From positions 1 through 55,830 of the forward strand of contig NZ_JAKCNS010000030.1 in assembly GCF_021440345.1 (NCBI RefSeq): a stretch of 55,830 nt of DNA, given 5' to 3'. Position numbers and translations under genes: made by a program. Below the pieces are notes generated by a model. The model was given only the letters and a program-made list of their open reading frames with translations. It had not been told where the DNA came from and searched no databases. This DNA is from Kluyvera intermedia. GTDB taxonomy: Bacteria > Pseudomonadota > Gammaproteobacteria > Enterobacterales > Enterobacteriaceae. Shown piece by piece: positions 9,119 through 19,125 of this stretch; the first letter of the stretch is position 1; each line of letters begins with the position of its first letter.

Positions 9119-10123
9119 TTATTCTCCGGAAAGAGTTGGCTGACTGCCCGTGCGCCAGCGCTCAAGCAGCGCCACGCAGGCCCAGGCGTAAAGGGCAATA
9201 GCGATGTATAACGCGCAGCGCATGGCGGATGCCATCCATACATCCTTACCTGACGCGCTATCCTGAATGGCGGGGCCGAAGAGGATCAGGCAAGTTATCC
9301 AGGCGTTGCTCCAGAATGAGGGCGTAAAGCGGCTGGTGGCGAGTCGGATCATCCGTCGGGCTACCCATAGACTCAGTAGCCCCAGCCAGAGCACCAGCAT
9401 GAGCAGTGAAGGCCAGACGCTTAAGCCAAACCACATTCCCGCAGCCAGCAGAGCACCGATCAACGTTGAGAAAACCAGTTCGCGCCCAGATGCTTTCGCC
9501 GTCAGGGTATTGGCCTGCTGCGCCAGCATGACGGTTTTCATCACCGCAGGGATATAAAACGCTGGATGGCTTAGCGCCAGCAGCCAAACCGGCAGCACAA
9601 TTGCAACGGCCCGCAGCGCCAGCGTATGGGATGTATGAGACGGTAGTGTTGTACTAAGAGATGCCGGGGAGGCGGGAAAAAGCGCCAGCATCAGCCGATT
9701 CACCAGCGTGCCGAGAATAATGCCGAGCCCCATCATTTGTGCAATGCCGATAGCCAGCGACTGCTCAATCAGACCGGCGACGGGGATAATCGTGAGGGCG
9801 GCAATCAGAAGCGTAGCCTGAGGGCCTTTCCCCGCAAGCCCTATCAGCATTAGCCGGTACAGCAGCAGTGCGGTGAGCAGCATAGCCGCTAACGGATAAT
9901 GCGTCAGCAGCGGCACCATCAGTACTCCACCTGTCATCATCACCGTCAGCATCAAGCCAACGATCGCCCCTTTTTGGATAGGCAGTGGTTTACCCTGACA
10001 CAACACTATCCACGCCATAATGCAGCCAAGATGCGGCATCGGTAGCGCAATGCCGTAGCAGACCAGCGAGGCTAGCACGATCCCAAACCCTATCCTCAGC
10101 ACGGCACGGTCGGCGTTATGCAT
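9119..10123 (-). CDS. DUF2955 / FUSC-like inner membrane protein
   Basis: This 334-residue protein has about ten predicted membrane segments. It resembles DUF2955 members, which are often paired with HlyD-type periplasmic adaptors and belong to the aromatic-acid exporter / fusaric-acid-resistance group. The start chosen is ATG at 10123 (MHNADRAVLRIG), with a GAGG Shine-Dalgarno about 7 bases upstream; a TTG lies further upstream. It probably forms the inner-membrane part of the efflux system with the adaptor and outer-membrane factor encoded just upstream. Substrate unknown. Confidence 0.78.
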   Translation of the reverse strand: MHNADRAVLRIGFGIVLASLVCYGIALPMPHLGCIMAWIVLCQGKPLPIQKGAIVGLMLTVMMTGGVLMVPLLTHYPLAAMLLTALLLYRLMLIGLAGKGPQATLLIAALTIIPVAGLIEQSLAIGIAQMMGLGIILGTLVNRLMLALFPASPASLSTTLPSHTSHTLALRAVAIVLPVWLLALSHPAFYIPAVMKTVMLAQQANTLTAKASGRELVFSTLIGALLAAGMWFGLSVWPSLLMLVLWLGLLSLWVARRMIRLATSRFTPSFWSNAWITCLILFGPAIQDSASGKDVWMASAMRCALYIAIALYAWACVALLERWRTGSQPTLSGE

Positions 10124-10131
10124 AATGAACC

Positions 10132-11226
10132 TCAATAAAGATACGAGAAGAGGCTCATCAGGCGGATATACAGGCTGCCGAAGACATTCAGCAGGCTGCT
10201 GCCGCTGGCGTAAACCAGCACATCGGCCTGGCCACCGACCCGCAGGCTATTCGGCGGCGGCGGACTGTCTTTGCTGAAAGCAATCTTGACCGGAAAGCGC
10301 TGCGCCTGACGCAGCCAATCGCGGTTGTTATCGATGCTGGGCAGTGTGCCTGCCGGTTGTGCCGGGATTGCATTGATACCGTAGCCGACGCTGCGAACCT
10401 CGCCTCTGAAGATATGCCCTGGCATGCTGTCGAGTAAAATGGCCACTTCATCGCCGGGCTGCACATGACCGAGGTTGTTTTCCGTCATATCGGCGCTGAT
10501 CCAGACATCGTTTATCGCAACCAGCGTCATTACGGGTGAACCCGCAGCAACAAATTTTCCACTTTCGGCCCGCAGATCGGTAATCAGGCCACGGTTGCTG
10601 GCGACAACATGGGCATTCTTTCTGTCCAGTTCGGCTTTGTTGATAGCGGCGCGGGCGCTGAGCAGCTGCGAGTTGTTATTGCCGATCTCTCCGGCTGCTT
10701 CGGTCGCCCGTCGAACATCTGCGGCCGCCGCCGCCATTTGGCTACGCGCTGTCTCGCGACCGGCCTGGGCAATTTCAAGACGACGAACGGAGATAGTGCC
10801 GGGATCTTCCCGATACAGCCTCTCCTGGCGCTCGGCGTCTTTCGCCGCATTTTCATAAGCGGTCACTGAGGCCTGATAACCCGCTTTGGCGGCGGCGATG
10901 GTTTCACCGTTGGCTTTGACTGAACTTAATACCGTCAGGTAATCAGCGCGAGCCCGCGCCAGCGCTAGATCGTAAGGTTCTGGATCGAGATCGAAAAGCG
11001 GATCGCCAATAGCCACGCGCTGATTATCCCGGACGTGAACCTGCTGGATCTGCCCGCTGATCTCGGCGGCGATGGGCACAATAAACGCCTGTACCCTGGC
11101 CTGTGAGGTGTAAGGGGTAAAACGGTCGGCGAATAAATACCCGACGAGCAGAATCAGGATCAGTACTGCCATAACCGCAGTTCCACGACGGCTGGCTTGT
11201 CCGGGCGAAGGTGAGGATGTCGTCAT
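10132..11226 (-). CDS. HlyD/EmrA-family periplasmic adaptor of an efflux pump
   Basis: This 364-residue membrane-fusion protein has an N-terminal anchor (AVMAVLILILLVGYLFADRF). A biotinyl-lipoyl half domain follows (QVHVRDNQRVAIGDPLFDLDP), then a long coiled-coil hairpin (about 100-200), the second lipoyl half (NRGLITDLRAESGKFV) and a beta-barrel domain. The start ATG at 11226 overlaps the stop of the upstream outer-membrane factor gene (ATGA). It links the inner-membrane DUF2955 protein to the outer-membrane channel. Class assignment is firm; the exported compound is unknown. Confidence 0.87.
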   Translation of the reverse strand: MTTSSPSPGQASRRGTAVMAVLILILLVGYLFADRFTPYTSQARVQAFIVPIAAEISGQIQQVHVRDNQRVAIGDPLFDLDPEPYDLALARARADYLTVLSSVKANGETIAAAKAGYQASVTAYENAAKDAERQERLYREDPGTISVRRLEIAQAGRETARSQMAAAAADVRRATEAAGEIGNNNSQLLSARAAINKAELDRKNAHVVASNRGLITDLRAESGKFVAAGSPVMTLVAINDVWISADMTENNLGHVQPGDEVAILLDSMPGHIFRGEVRSVGYGINAIPAQPAGTLPSIDNNRDWLRQAQRFPVKIAFSKDSPPPPNSLRVGGQADVLVYASGSSLLNVFGSLYIRLMSLFSYLY

Positions 11227-12782
11227 GGCGCGTGACCTTTCTGGGTTTCGGTAGCAGAGGGGAGAGGGGTATCCAGCAGCGGAACCCAATCGTCGCGTTG
11301 ACGCAGATGTGCATCGGTTTCGCGGTCAACCAGCGGACGCTGACGACCCGGCTCCCAGCCGCCGCCCAGCGCTTTGTACAGGGTAATGAGGTCGCGCATC
11401 ATCGCACCTTGAGTGTTAACCAGCCGTTCCTGTTGGTTAAACAGCGCACGCTGCGAATCCAGAACACGCTGAAAATCAGCCATGCCTTCGCGATATTGCG
11501 TATTGGCTATCTCCAGTGAGCGGCTCGCCGCTTTTCCGGTGTCGATAAGCAGGGTAATTTCTTCTTTGTCATTAGCGTAAGCGATGGCGGAATCATCAAC
11601 TTCGCGTGCGGCCTGGAATACGGTGTCTCGATAGCGCTCATGCAACTGGAGAAAACGTGCGTCCTGTACCAGGACCTGGTTGCCAAGCCGTCCCTGATCC
11701 AGCAGGTTCCAGCTAAATGTCGGCCCCGCGACCCACGAAACCGTACTACCACTGTTACCGGTCTGAGCACCGATCCCGACGCTGCCTATCAGCGAAATGG
11801 ACGGGTAAAGCTCGCTTTGTGCAACGCCAATTAGCGCTGACTGCGCGGCTAGCTGTCGTTCGGCGGTTCTGACATCAGGGCGACGGCGAAGCAGGTCTGC
11901 CGGTAGTTCAGTCACTAACGATAAATCTCCGCGTGGGATCACCCCGGTGTCTCCAGACATTTCCGGCAATGCCCCCGGTTTTCTGGCTAGCAAAACGCTT
12001 AAGGCGTTCTGGCTTTGACGCAGGCTGGTTTCTAACTGCGGCAGCGTAGAGAGTGTTGAAAGGTATTGGGTTTTCGCCTGCTGTACATCAAGCTCGGCGC
12101 TATTGCCGCTCTGGAATAAGCGCTCGGTAATTTGCAGACTGCGTTTCTGAATGGCGGCGTTATTGCGGGTGATTGCCAACCGGGCTTCCAGCGTGCGGAT
12201 ATTGACGTACAGCAGTGCGACCTGAGCGGCCATCAATACCTGGATGTCGTCATACTGCGCCAGCACGGCGAAATAGCTGGCATCTGCGGATTCGATGCCG
12301 CGCTGAAATTTACCCCAGAAATCAATTTCCCAGCCAAGATTAAAACCCGCGCTGTAGCGGGTGGCCGAGCTGCTACGGCCGTCATGCACCTGGCCTGAAC
12401 GTACGACCTCACCGCTGCCAATAGTCGCCTGCGGCCCAAGCAGACTCTCCGCAATCCCAAGCTGGGCACGAGATTCCAGCAGGCGTAGCCCGGCTATTTT
12501 TACATCCGGATTTTTCCGCAGCGCCTCATTAACCAACATGGTTAGAGTGGGGTCGTGAAGCTGAGTCCACCATTGCGCGTAGGATGGTTGGGCCGAGTGA
12601 GATACGGCCTTCTGCGTAGCCGGTTGCCATTGCGCAAGTTCGGGCGTTTTTGGCGGAATATAGTTCGGACCCAGCGTTGTACAGGCAGTCAGTACCAGGC
12701 TAGCGCCTCCCGCGATCAGGAGACGCCACAGACTGCCGTCATTGAACATCGCTATCGCTCGGCGCTTTAGCCAGGCCATCAT
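11223..12782 (-). CDS. NodT-family outer membrane efflux lipoprotein
   Basis: This TolC-like outer membrane factor of up to 519 residues has a lipoprotein signal (GGASLVLTAC) followed by TTLGPNYIPPKTPE, typical of NodT/OprM proteins, and two homologous coiled-coil halves (e.g. TELPADLLRRRPDVRTAERQL). Two starts are possible: ATG at 12782, within the upstream gene, or ATG at 12749 (MFNDGSLWRLL), which gives a compact signal peptide and an 11-bp overlap. It is translationally coupled to the adaptor gene downstream. Together the cluster encodes a tripartite exporter. Confidence 0.87.
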   Translation of the reverse strand: MMAWLKRRAIAMFNDGSLWRLLIAGGASLVLTACTTLGPNYIPPKTPELAQWQPATQKAVSHSAQPSYAQWWTQLHDPTLTMLVNEALRKNPDVKIAGLRLLESRAQLGIAESLLGPQATIGSGEVVRSGQVHDGRSSSATRYSAGFNLGWEIDFWGKFQRGIESADASYFAVLAQYDDIQVLMAAQVALLYVNIRTLEARLAITRNNAAIQKRSLQITERLFQSGNSAELDVQQAKTQYLSTLSTLPQLETSLRQSQNALSVLLARKPGALPEMSGDTGVIPRGDLSLVTELPADLLRRRPDVRTAERQLAAQSALIGVAQSELYPSISLIGSVGIGAQTGNSGSTVSWVAGPTFSWNLLDQGRLGNQVLVQDARFLQLHERYRDTVFQAAREVDDSAIAYANDKEEITLLIDTGKAASRSLEIANTQYREGMADFQRVLDSQRALFNQQERLVNTQGAMMRDLITLYKALGGGWEPGRQRPLVDRETDAHLRQRDDWVPLLDTPLPSATETQKGHAP

Positions 12783-13848
12783 TCACCCAGGCCATAAAGA
12801 TGCGATAGCCGATGGAGAGCAGCGTCGCGCCGATAAACATGCCCAGAATACCGTTGGCCGCCATTCCGCCCAGTGCGCCCAATAAAACCACCGGCATAGG
12901 GGCATCGACGCCACGACCCAGCATTAACGGTTTAAGGACGTTATCGGCCATCCCGGCAATCAGCAACAGCACGGTAAAGAGAATATTCAGCCCCATTCCG
13001 TGTAAGTCCATGCCCCACATAAGAGCGATCGCCGGTGCGGTAACCAAAATCACCGGGATCTGCGCGATCCCCAGAATCAGCGCCAGAATAAAGAAGACGC
13101 CTACCGCTGGGATGCCGGCCACTACCATGATCACCCCTGCCAGCAGCGCCTGGATCAACGCCACACCAATTACGCCTAGCGCCACGGCGCGAATCGTACT
13201 GGTGCACAGTTTTGCCAGGGCAACGCCTTTGTGCTCATCGGTAATGCGCATCGCAATACGCCTGGCGCTGTTGGCACCAGCCGCGCCCCAGGCCATGATG
13301 ATGCCGGCCACGATGAATGAAAAAACAAAACCCAATAACCCGCCGCCCATGCTGGCGAGAAACCCGAGTATTTGTTTAGCAATATCACCCAACTGAGTGC
13401 GATAAGCGCTGATAAATCCGGGGAGATCTACCGAGATTTTGAGCCATAGTGCATACAGTTTTTCCCCGACGAGCGGGAGGGTGGCGATATTATCGGGAGG
13501 AGGAGGGATGACCAGATTGTCATGACCAAATTTGCTGAGCAGGCCGCTGATGCTGTCACCCAACGAGCTCACCATCATGACCGTCGGGGCGACGATAAGC
13601 AGAATTCCCAGCAATACCAACAGAGTAGACGCTAAGCCCTGCTTGCCGCCAAAACGAGCCGCGAAGCGTTGATGGAGAGGATAGAGCGTAACCGCCAGAA
13701 TTATCGCCCACAGCATCATGTTCAGAAAGGGAGAGAAAACGGTAAAACAAAAAGAGGCTAATGCCAGAATAAGTCCAAACTTGATGAACATATCCATAAA
13801 TCGGGCAACCAGCCTTTTTTCAACAACAATGAGATTATTATTTTCCAT
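12739..13848 (-). CDS. AI-2E family permease (YdiK-like)
   Basis: This 369-residue polytopic membrane protein is of the AI-2E transporter (UPF0118) family, related to E. coli YdiK. Segments such as FSPFLNMMLWAIILAVTLYPLHQR and DNVLKPLMLGRGVDAPMP are characteristic. The family includes the AI-2 exporter TqsA, ion exchangers and proteins of unknown substrate. The ATG at 13848 (MENNNLIVVEKR) is preferred over upstream in-frame starts that extend into the non-coding leader. It is the first gene of the efflux cluster; co-transcription is inferred from the overlap with the next gene. Confidence 0.83.
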   Translation of the reverse strand: MENNNLIVVEKRLVARFMDMFIKFGLILALASFCFTVFSPFLNMMLWAIILAVTLYPLHQRFAARFGGKQGLASTLLVLLGILLIVAPTVMMVSSLGDSISGLLSKFGHDNLVIPPPPDNIATLPLVGEKLYALWLKISVDLPGFISAYRTQLGDIAKQILGFLASMGGGLLGFVFSFIVAGIIMAWGAAGANSARRIAMRITDEHKGVALAKLCTSTIRAVALGVIGVALIQALLAGVIMVVAGIPAVGVFFILALILGIAQIPVILVTAPAIALMWGMDLHGMGLNILFTVLLLIAGMADNVLKPLMLGRGVDAPMPVVLLGALGGMAANGILGMFIGATLLSIGYRIFMAWVNDGLAKAPSDSDVQ

Positions 13849-14150
13849 GAGCATTGTTCCAGTTGATATTGCAGACACAACCATCCCGACCTGATGTTAA
13901 AAGCAAGCCAATAGAAAAAAGTCATCGTTGGATCTTATTAACTGCAACCGCTTATTGGTATTGAATTTTATCCACTTTATGAGTGTAGAACAGAAAGCAG
14001 GCGTAATAAGTAAATATTAAAAGGTGGCAACACTCATTTAATAAGAAAAATGATTAGCCTGAAAATAAATATCGAATCTCATTGAAATATAATGAGTAAT
14101 AAAGATGGGGTTTATGGCCTGACGGAACATCAGGCCAGAAGATGCGCAAA
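13849..14150. other. Intergenic region with promoter of the efflux cluster and yafV 3' hairpin
   Basis: About 300 bp with no gene. The left part is AT-rich and must hold the promoter of the efflux cluster. At 14115-14137 an 8-bp stem (TGGCCTGA / TCAGGCCA) lies just past the yafV stop and may end yafV transcription, though no strong T-run follows. E. coli-type ivy is not found on either side of yafV. Confidence 0.6.
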
Positions 14151-14921
14151 TTAACCGAGTGCGAAAGGGTCGGCATCCTGCCAGGCGGGGAATTTCTCAC
14201 GATACTCGCGTAGCGCGGTGAGCGACAGCTCGCCGTCAATACGCGTCGCCTGGTGCGCTTCGGCGGTTGCCAGGATCTCGCCCTGCGGAGAAATAATCCG
14301 GCTGTCCCCACGATAGTGATGACCATTGCCGTCAGTGCCAACGCGATTGCATCCGACAACGTAGGCCTGGTTTTCAATGGCACGAGCGGTCAGCAGCGCC
14401 TGCCAGTGCAGCGAGCGCGGAGCCGGCCAGTTGGCAACGTACAGCGCCAGATCGTAGTCGTTGCGATTGCGAGACCACACCGGGAAGCGCAGGTCATAGC
14501 AAACCAGCGGCAGAATACGCCAGCCGCGCCAGGTCAGCACGATACGTTTATCGCCTGCGAGATAATGGTGGTGTTCGTCGGCCATACGGAATAGATGGCG
14601 CTTATCATAGGCATGCACGTGGCCTTCCGGCTCGACCAGCAGGAAGCGGTTTACCGCCCCGCGTCCGGTTTGTAACGCCGCGCTACCGGCAATGAGGGCA
14701 TTAGTCCGTAGCGCCTGCGTGCGCATCCAGGCAATCACGTCCTCTTCCGCCATCGACTGCTCGGCGGCTTCCATGGCAAAACCGGTGGTAAACATTTCCG
14801 GCAGGACAATCACATCGCGCCCGACAATTTCTTCCATCAAACGATCAAAATGGCGCAGGTTGGCAGGGCCATCCATCCACACCAGCGGTTGCTGCAAAAG
14901 GGTAATTTTCAAACCAGGCAC
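14151..14921 (-). CDS. yafV: Omega-amidase YafV (nitrilase family)
   Basis: This 256-residue carbon-nitrogen hydrolase deaminates alpha-ketoglutaramate and related omega-amides, a metabolite-repair reaction. The Glu-Lys-Cys triad is visible in VLPEMFTTGFA, YDKRHLFRMA and LVCYDLRFPVWSR. The start is GTG at 14921 with AAGGAG 9 bases upstream, giving PGLKITLLQQ as in E. coli; the longer frame from 14948 lacks a ribosome site. In E. coli ivy lies between yafV and fadE; here only about 130 bp separates them. Confidence 0.93.
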   Translation of the reverse strand: MPGLKITLLQQPLVWMDGPANLRHFDRLMEEIVGRDVIVLPEMFTTGFAMEAAEQSMAEEDVIAWMRTQALRTNALIAGSAALQTGRGAVNRFLLVEPEGHVHAYDKRHLFRMADEHHHYLAGDKRIVLTWRGWRILPLVCYDLRFPVWSRNRNDYDLALYVANWPAPRSLHWQALLTARAIENQAYVVGCNRVGTDGNGHHYRGDSRIISPQGEILATAEAHQATRIDGELSLTALREYREKFPAWQDADPFALG

Positions 14922-15001
14922 AGTGATTCGCTCCTTATGGCAGGGCATTAATCTAACTGTAACACCTTATCAGGAGGTGATAGCGCTGAGGACTGTTTGG
15001 A

Positions 15002-15030
15002 TAAAAAAAAGCGGAGCCAGGCTCCGCTTC
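15002..15030 (-). terminator. Terminator of fadE
   Basis: The stem AAGCGGAGC / GCTCCGCTT is preceded on the plus strand by a run of A, which reads as poly-T after the stem on the minus strand. Confidence 0.9.
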
Positions 15031-15051
15031 GAGGATAACGAGAAGGTAACG

Positions 15052-17496
15052 TTACGCGGCTTCAACCTTGCGTACGTTGTCCGGCAGCTTTACCGGCTTG
15101 GTCGCCAGTTCGTCTGGGGCAAAGTCGTCAACGTTAATGCTGCGCAGACGGCTCTCTTCAGCCTTGATCAGAATAGCGGCTTCAGCCTGGTCAATCAGCC
15201 CTTTTGCCAGCGCGTTATGCGCCAGTTCATCCAGGCGAGTGAATGGCAGGTTTTTGCCAATCTCTTTACAGATACGCTGGTGGATTGGGTCTGCGGCCAT
15301 TACGTCAACCAGCGCTTCTTCCAGCAGACCCACCGGGTTGTACTGGCTCGGTGTCAGGTATTGGCCGCGACCAATACGGGAACGAGTCTCGCTTGGGGTT
15401 TGCAGGATTTTCGCTACGGCGTGATCCAGTTTATCGGACGGCGCAGAGTAATGACGACCGGTCGGGAAGATAACCACGTGCATCGCACCTGCCACAAAGC
15501 GGTTCGGGAAGTTTTGCAGCAGATCGTCAATCGCCTGTTCTGCCTGATACAGCGCGTCCTGCACGCCCCAGTGAACCAGCGGTAAATCAGCTTCATTACG
15601 ACCTTCGTCGTCATAGCGTTTCAACACCGAAGACGCAAGATACAGCTGGCTCAGCACATCGCCCAGACGCGCGGAGATACGTTCACGGCGTTTCAGGCTA
15701 CCGCCCAGCACCGCCATCGATACGTCTGACAGCAGAGCCAGGTTAGCGCTCAGGCGGTTCAGATGCTGATAGTAACGCTTGGTAGCGTCACGGGTTGGCG
15801 TCGGGCTGGTTAAGCCACGGGTGAGCCCTAACCAGAAGCTGCGAACTTTGTTACTACCGACGTGGCCGATGTGTTTGAACAGCAGCTTATCGAAAGCATT
15901 CACGTCTTTATTCTGCGCTGCGGCCATCTCTTCCAGCACGTATGGATGGCAGCGAATTGCCCCCTGGCCGAAGATCATCATGCTACGGGTCAGGATGTTG
16001 GCCCCTTCCACGGTGATGGCAATCGGCGCGCCCTGGTAAGCACGTGCCAGGAAGTTACCTTCACCGAGCATAATGCCTTTGCCGCCGGCGATATCCATGG
16101 CGTCAACGATGGACTGCTGGCCGCGGTGGGTACAGTGGTACTTCACGATAGCCGACAGCACGGCCGGTTTTTCACCCAGCATAATGCCGTAGGTAATCAG
16201 CGTAGCCGCTGCATCCATCACATAGGCGTTACCGGCGATACGCGCCAACGGCTCTTCAATACCTTCCATCTTACCGATGGAGACTTTGAACTGACGGCGA
16301 ATGTGTGCGTAGGCACCGGTCGCCAGCGCCACGGATTTCACGCCGCCGGTGGAGTTAGATGGCAGGGTAATACCGCGACCGACGGACAGACATTCAACCA
16401 GCATACGCCAGCCCTGGCCGGCCATTTTTGGTCCACCGATGATGTAATCAATCGGCACAAAGATATCCTGACCACGGGTCGGACCGTTCTGGAACGGTAC
16501 GTTCAGCGGGAAGTGGCGACGGCCAATTTCCACGCCCGGGGTGTTGGTTGGGATCAGCGCACAGGTGATACCTAACTCTTCCGCGCCGCCCAGCAGTTTG
16601 TCCGGGTCGGACAGTTTAAAGGCCAGACCGAGTACGGTGGCGATAGGCGCAAGCGTAATGTAACGCTTGTTCCAGGTCAGACGCATACCCAGAACCTGCT
16701 CACCCTGCCATTCGCCCATGCAAACGACGCCGGTATCCGGAATCGCGCCAGCATCAGAACCCGCTTCCGGGCTGGTCAGGGCGAAGCATGGAATTTCCAG
16801 ACCACGTGCCAGACGCGGCAGATAATGATCTTTTTGTTCTTCAGTACCGTAATGCTGCAGCAGTTCGCCCGGGCCTAAAGAGTTTGGTACACCGACGGTA
16901 ATCGCCAGAATGCCAGAAACGCCGGAGAGTTTTTGCAGGACGCGAGCCTGGGCATAAGCCGAGAACTCCAGGCCGCCGTACTCTTTCTTAATGATCATCG
17001 CAAAGAAGCGGTGTTCTTTCAGATAGGCCCACAGTTCTGGCGGCAGATCGGCCATTTCGTGGGTGATCGCAAAGTCATTGGCCATGCGGCAGGCTTCTTC
17101 AACCGGGCCGTCAATAAAGGCCTGCTCTTCCGCCGTCAGCTGAGGACGCGGATAGTTGTGCAGTTTTTTCCAGTCCGGGTTGCCGCGGAACAGATCGCCT
17201 TCCCACCAGGTGGTACCGGCATCAATCGCTTCTTTTTCAGTGCGTGACATCGGCGGCATCACTTTACTGAACATGCGGAAGACCGGCGCGGAGATCAGCG
17301 ACTTACGCATCGGCGTAAAGTTGAACGGCACCAGAATGATGGCCAGCGGCACCAGCAGCCACAGATTCCATAGGCCGGATGCGCCAAGCGCGGCGGTCCA
17401 GGCCAGCAGAATCACGCTGCTGAGCGTTAAACTGACGCGGTGATAGAAGAGTACACCGAGTAAAGCAATGGTTAATACAACACTCAAAATCATCAT
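15052..17496 (-). CDS. fadE: Acyl-CoA dehydrogenase
   Basis: This 814-residue flavoprotein catalyses the first step of fatty-acid beta-oxidation, acyl-CoA to trans-2-enoyl-CoA. N-terminal hydrophobic segments suggest membrane association. The acyl-CoA dehydrogenase core includes [18 protein letters not shown] and the FAD/substrate region [20 protein letters not shown]-terminal DUF1974 extension follows, ending VRKVEAA. The start [14 protein letters not shown] at 17496 gives exactly the E. coli length, although the frame is open 48 codons further. A FadR-type operator lies just upstream. Confidence 0.97.
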   Translation of the reverse strand: MMILSVVLTIALLGVLFYHRVSLTLSSVILLAWTAALGASGLWNLWLLVPLAIILVPFNFTPMRKSLISAPVFRMFSKVMPPMSRTEKEAIDAGTTWWEGDLFRGNPDWKKLHNYPRPQLTAEEQAFIDGPVEEACRMANDFAITHEMADLPPELWAYLKEHRFFAMIIKKEYGGLEFSAYAQARVLQKLSGVSGILAITVGVPNSLGPGELLQHYGTEEQKDHYLPRLARGLEIPCFALTSPEAGSDAGAIPDTGVVCMGEWQGEQVLGMRLTWNKRYITLAPIATVLGLAFKLSDPDKLLGGAEELGITCALIPTNTPGVEIGRRHFPLNVPFQNGPTRGQDIFVPIDYIIGGPKMAGQGWRMLVECLSVGRGITLPSNSTGGVKSVALATGAYAHIRRQFKVSIGKMEGIEEPLARIAGNAYVMDAAATLITYGIMLGEKPAVLSAIVKYHCTHRGQQSIVDAMDIAGGKGIMLGEGNFLARAYQGAPIAITVEGANILTRSMMIFGQGAIRCHPYVLEEMAAAQNKDVNAFDKLLFKHIGHVGSNKVRSFWLGLTRGLTSPTPTRDATKRYYQHLNRLSANLALLSDVSMAVLGGSLKRRERISARLGDVLSQLYLASSVLKRYDDEGRNEADLPLVHWGVQDALYQAEQAIDDLLQNFPNRFVAGAMHVVIFPTGRHYSAPSDKLDHAVAKILQTPSETRSRIGRGQYLTPSQYNPVGLLEEALVDVMAADPIHQRICKEIGKNLPFTRLDELAHNALAKGLIDQAEAAILIKAEESRLRSINVDDFAPDELATKPVKLPDNVRKVEAA

Positions 17497-17517
17497 AGAG
17501 AAATGCCCCTGTCTTGT

Positions 17518-17534
17518 AGGAGGTCTGACCACTT
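17518..17534 (-). promoter_or_regulatory. FadR operator upstream of fadE
   Basis: On the minus strand the 17 bases read AAGTGGTCAGACCTCCT, a close match to the FadR site (core TGGTCNGACNT). It lies about 20 bases before the fadE start, where FadR would repress in the absence of long-chain acyl-CoA. Confidence 0.85.
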
Positions 17535-17734
17535 GTGATGATATGGTTGTAGTTGATGTGATTTTAATTAGCAATGTGTTTACAAAATAATTACAACCTC
17601 GCTCACATTGTTGCTGCTTTTTAGCGCACCAAAAATCCAAACATCCGCTGAATAGAACGGCGCTCGCTTCTCTGCGCTAGCGCTATCCGTTACACTAGCG
17701 ATGACAATTTTATTAATGCTGAAGGATTATCCTC

Positions 17735-18316
17735 ATGTACCAGGATCTTATTCGTAACGAACTGAATGAAGCGGCCGATACGCTGGCAAACTTCCTTAAA
17801 GACGAAGCCAATATCCACGCCATTCAGCGCGCAGCAGTCCTGCTGGCGGACAGCTTTAAAGCGGGCGGTAAAGTACTCTCCTGCGGTAACGGTGGTTCAC
17901 ACTGTGATGCGATGCACTTCGCAGAAGAGCTGACTGGCCGCTATCGTGAAAACCGTCCGGGCTACCCGGCGATTGCTATCTCCGACGTCAGCCATCTCTC
18001 CTGCGTGAGTAATGATTTCGGTTATGAATATGTTTTCTCTCGCTACGTTGAATCTGTAGGCCGTGCAGGTGATGTTCTGCTGGGTATCTCCACTTCCGGT
18101 AACTCTGCAAACGTCATCAAAGCGATTGAAGCGGCGCGTGCGCAGGGCATGAAAGTCATTACCCTGACCGGTAAAGACGGCGGCAAAATGGCGGGTTCTG
18201 CGGATATCGAAATCCGTGTACCGCACTTTGGCTATGCTGACCGCGTGCAGGAAATTCACATTAAAGTTATCCATATCCTGATCATGCTTATCGAAAAAGA
18301 GATGGTTAAGGCATAA
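17735..18316 (+). CDS. gmhA: Phosphoheptose isomerase (sedoheptulose-7-P isomerase)
   Basis: This 193-residue SIS-domain enzyme makes D-glycero-D-manno-heptose 7-phosphate from sedoheptulose 7-phosphate, the first step of LPS inner-core heptose synthesis. [21 protein letters not shown] and [16 protein letters not shown] are the sugar-phosphate binding motifs. The C-terminus has one residue more than E. coli GmhA (LpcA). It is divergent from fadE. Confidence 0.96.
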   Translation: MYQDLIRNELNEAADTLANFLKDEANIHAIQRAAVLLADSFKAGGKVLSCGNGGSHCDAMHFAEELTGRYRENRPGYPAIAISDVSHLSCVSNDFGYEYVFSRYVESVGRAGDVLLGISTSGNSANVIKAIEAARAQGMKVITLTGKDGGKMAGSADIEIRVPHFGYADRVQEIHIKVIHILIMLIEKEMVKA

Positions 18317-18322
18317 GTTTCA

Positions 18323-18338
18323 CGGGGCTTCGGCCCCG
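18323..18338 (+). terminator. UUCG-capped hairpin between gmhA and yafJ
   Basis: The stem CGGGGC / GCCCCG is closed by a TTCG loop, an extra-stable tetraloop. No T-run follows, so it is more likely an mRNA-stability or partial-termination element than a full terminator. Confidence 0.5.
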
Positions 18339-18357
18339 ATTGCTGTGGGGGTGTGAT

Positions 18358-19125
18358 ATGTGCGAATTGCTCGGGATGAGCGCCAATGTGCCAACCGATA
18401 TTTGCTTCAGTTTTACCGGGTTGGTTCAGCGCGGTGGGGGCACTGGGCCGCATAAAGACGGCTGGGGAATTACCTTTTACGAAGGTAAAGGCTGTCGCAC
18501 CTTTAAAGATCCGCAGCCCAGCTATCAATCACCCATCGCCAAACTGGTGCAGGACTATCCGATAAAATCCTGCTCGGTGATCGCCCATATCCGTCAGGCC
18601 AACCGAGGCATGGTGGCGCTGGAGAACACCCATCCGTTTACCCGCGAACTGTGGGGACGCAACTGGACCTATGCGCATAATGGCCAGCTCACCGGCTACA
18701 AATCGCTGGAGACGGGGCAGTTTCGTCCTGTCGGTGAAACGGACAGCGAGAAAGCGTTCTGCTGGCTGCTGCATAAACTGACGCAGCGCTACCCGCGCAC
18801 GCCGGGTAATATGCAGGCGGTATTCAAGTATATTGCGTCACTGGCCGATGAGTTACGTGAGAAGGGCGTATTCAATATGCTGTTGTCAGACGGTCGTTAC
18901 GTGATGGCGTTCTGTTCTACAAACCTGTATTGGATAACCCGTCGCGCGCCGTTTGGTGTGGCAACGCTTCTGGATCAGGATGTCGAAATTGATTTTCAGA
19001 AGGAAACGACCGCCAACGATGTGGTGACGGTTATTGCCACCCAACCGCTGACGGGGAATGAAACCTGGCACAAGATTATGCCAGGCGAATGGCGTTTATT
19101 TTGCCTCGGTGAGCGTATAGTTTGA
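18358..19125 (+). CDS. yafJ: Class II glutamine amidotransferase-like protein YafJ
   Basis: This 255-residue protein has an Ntn-type glutamine amidotransferase domain. Cys 2 ([10 protein letters not shown]) is the expected nucleophile after Met removal, and [17 protein letters not shown] and TWAYAHNG-like [11 protein letters not shown] follow the GATase_4 family. It is orthologous to E. coli YafJ, whose acceptor substrate is not established. The ATG at 18358 is chosen because it puts Cys at position 2. Its last 30 bp overlap the convergent yafK. Confidence 0.93.
   Translation: MCELLGMSANVPTDICFSFTGLVQRGGGTGPHKDGWGITFYEGKGCRTFKDPQPSYQSPIAKLVQDYPIKSCSVIAHIRQANRGMVALENTHPFTRELWGRNWTYAHNGQLTGYKSLETGQFRPVGETDSEKAFCWLLHKLTQRYPRTPGNMQAVFKYIASLADELREKGVFNMLLSDGRYVMAFCSTNLYWITRRAPFGVATLLDQDVEIDFQKETTANDVVTVIATQPLTGNETWHKIMPGEWRLFCLGERIV

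Noticed and set aside
14692..15585. Long plus-strand ORF of 297 codons across yafV and fadE
   Set aside because: It is antisense to two certain genes, has no family pattern, and mirrors their codon bias.
15862..16575. 237-codon plus-strand ORF antisense to fadE
   Set aside because: Low-complexity translation rich in His, Gln and Val typical of a shadow frame; fadE is certain.
19096..19125. 30-bp overlap of yafJ and yafK as a possible regulatory antisense
   Set aside because: The same convergent overlap follows from ortholog lengths in E. coli; it looks ordinary.
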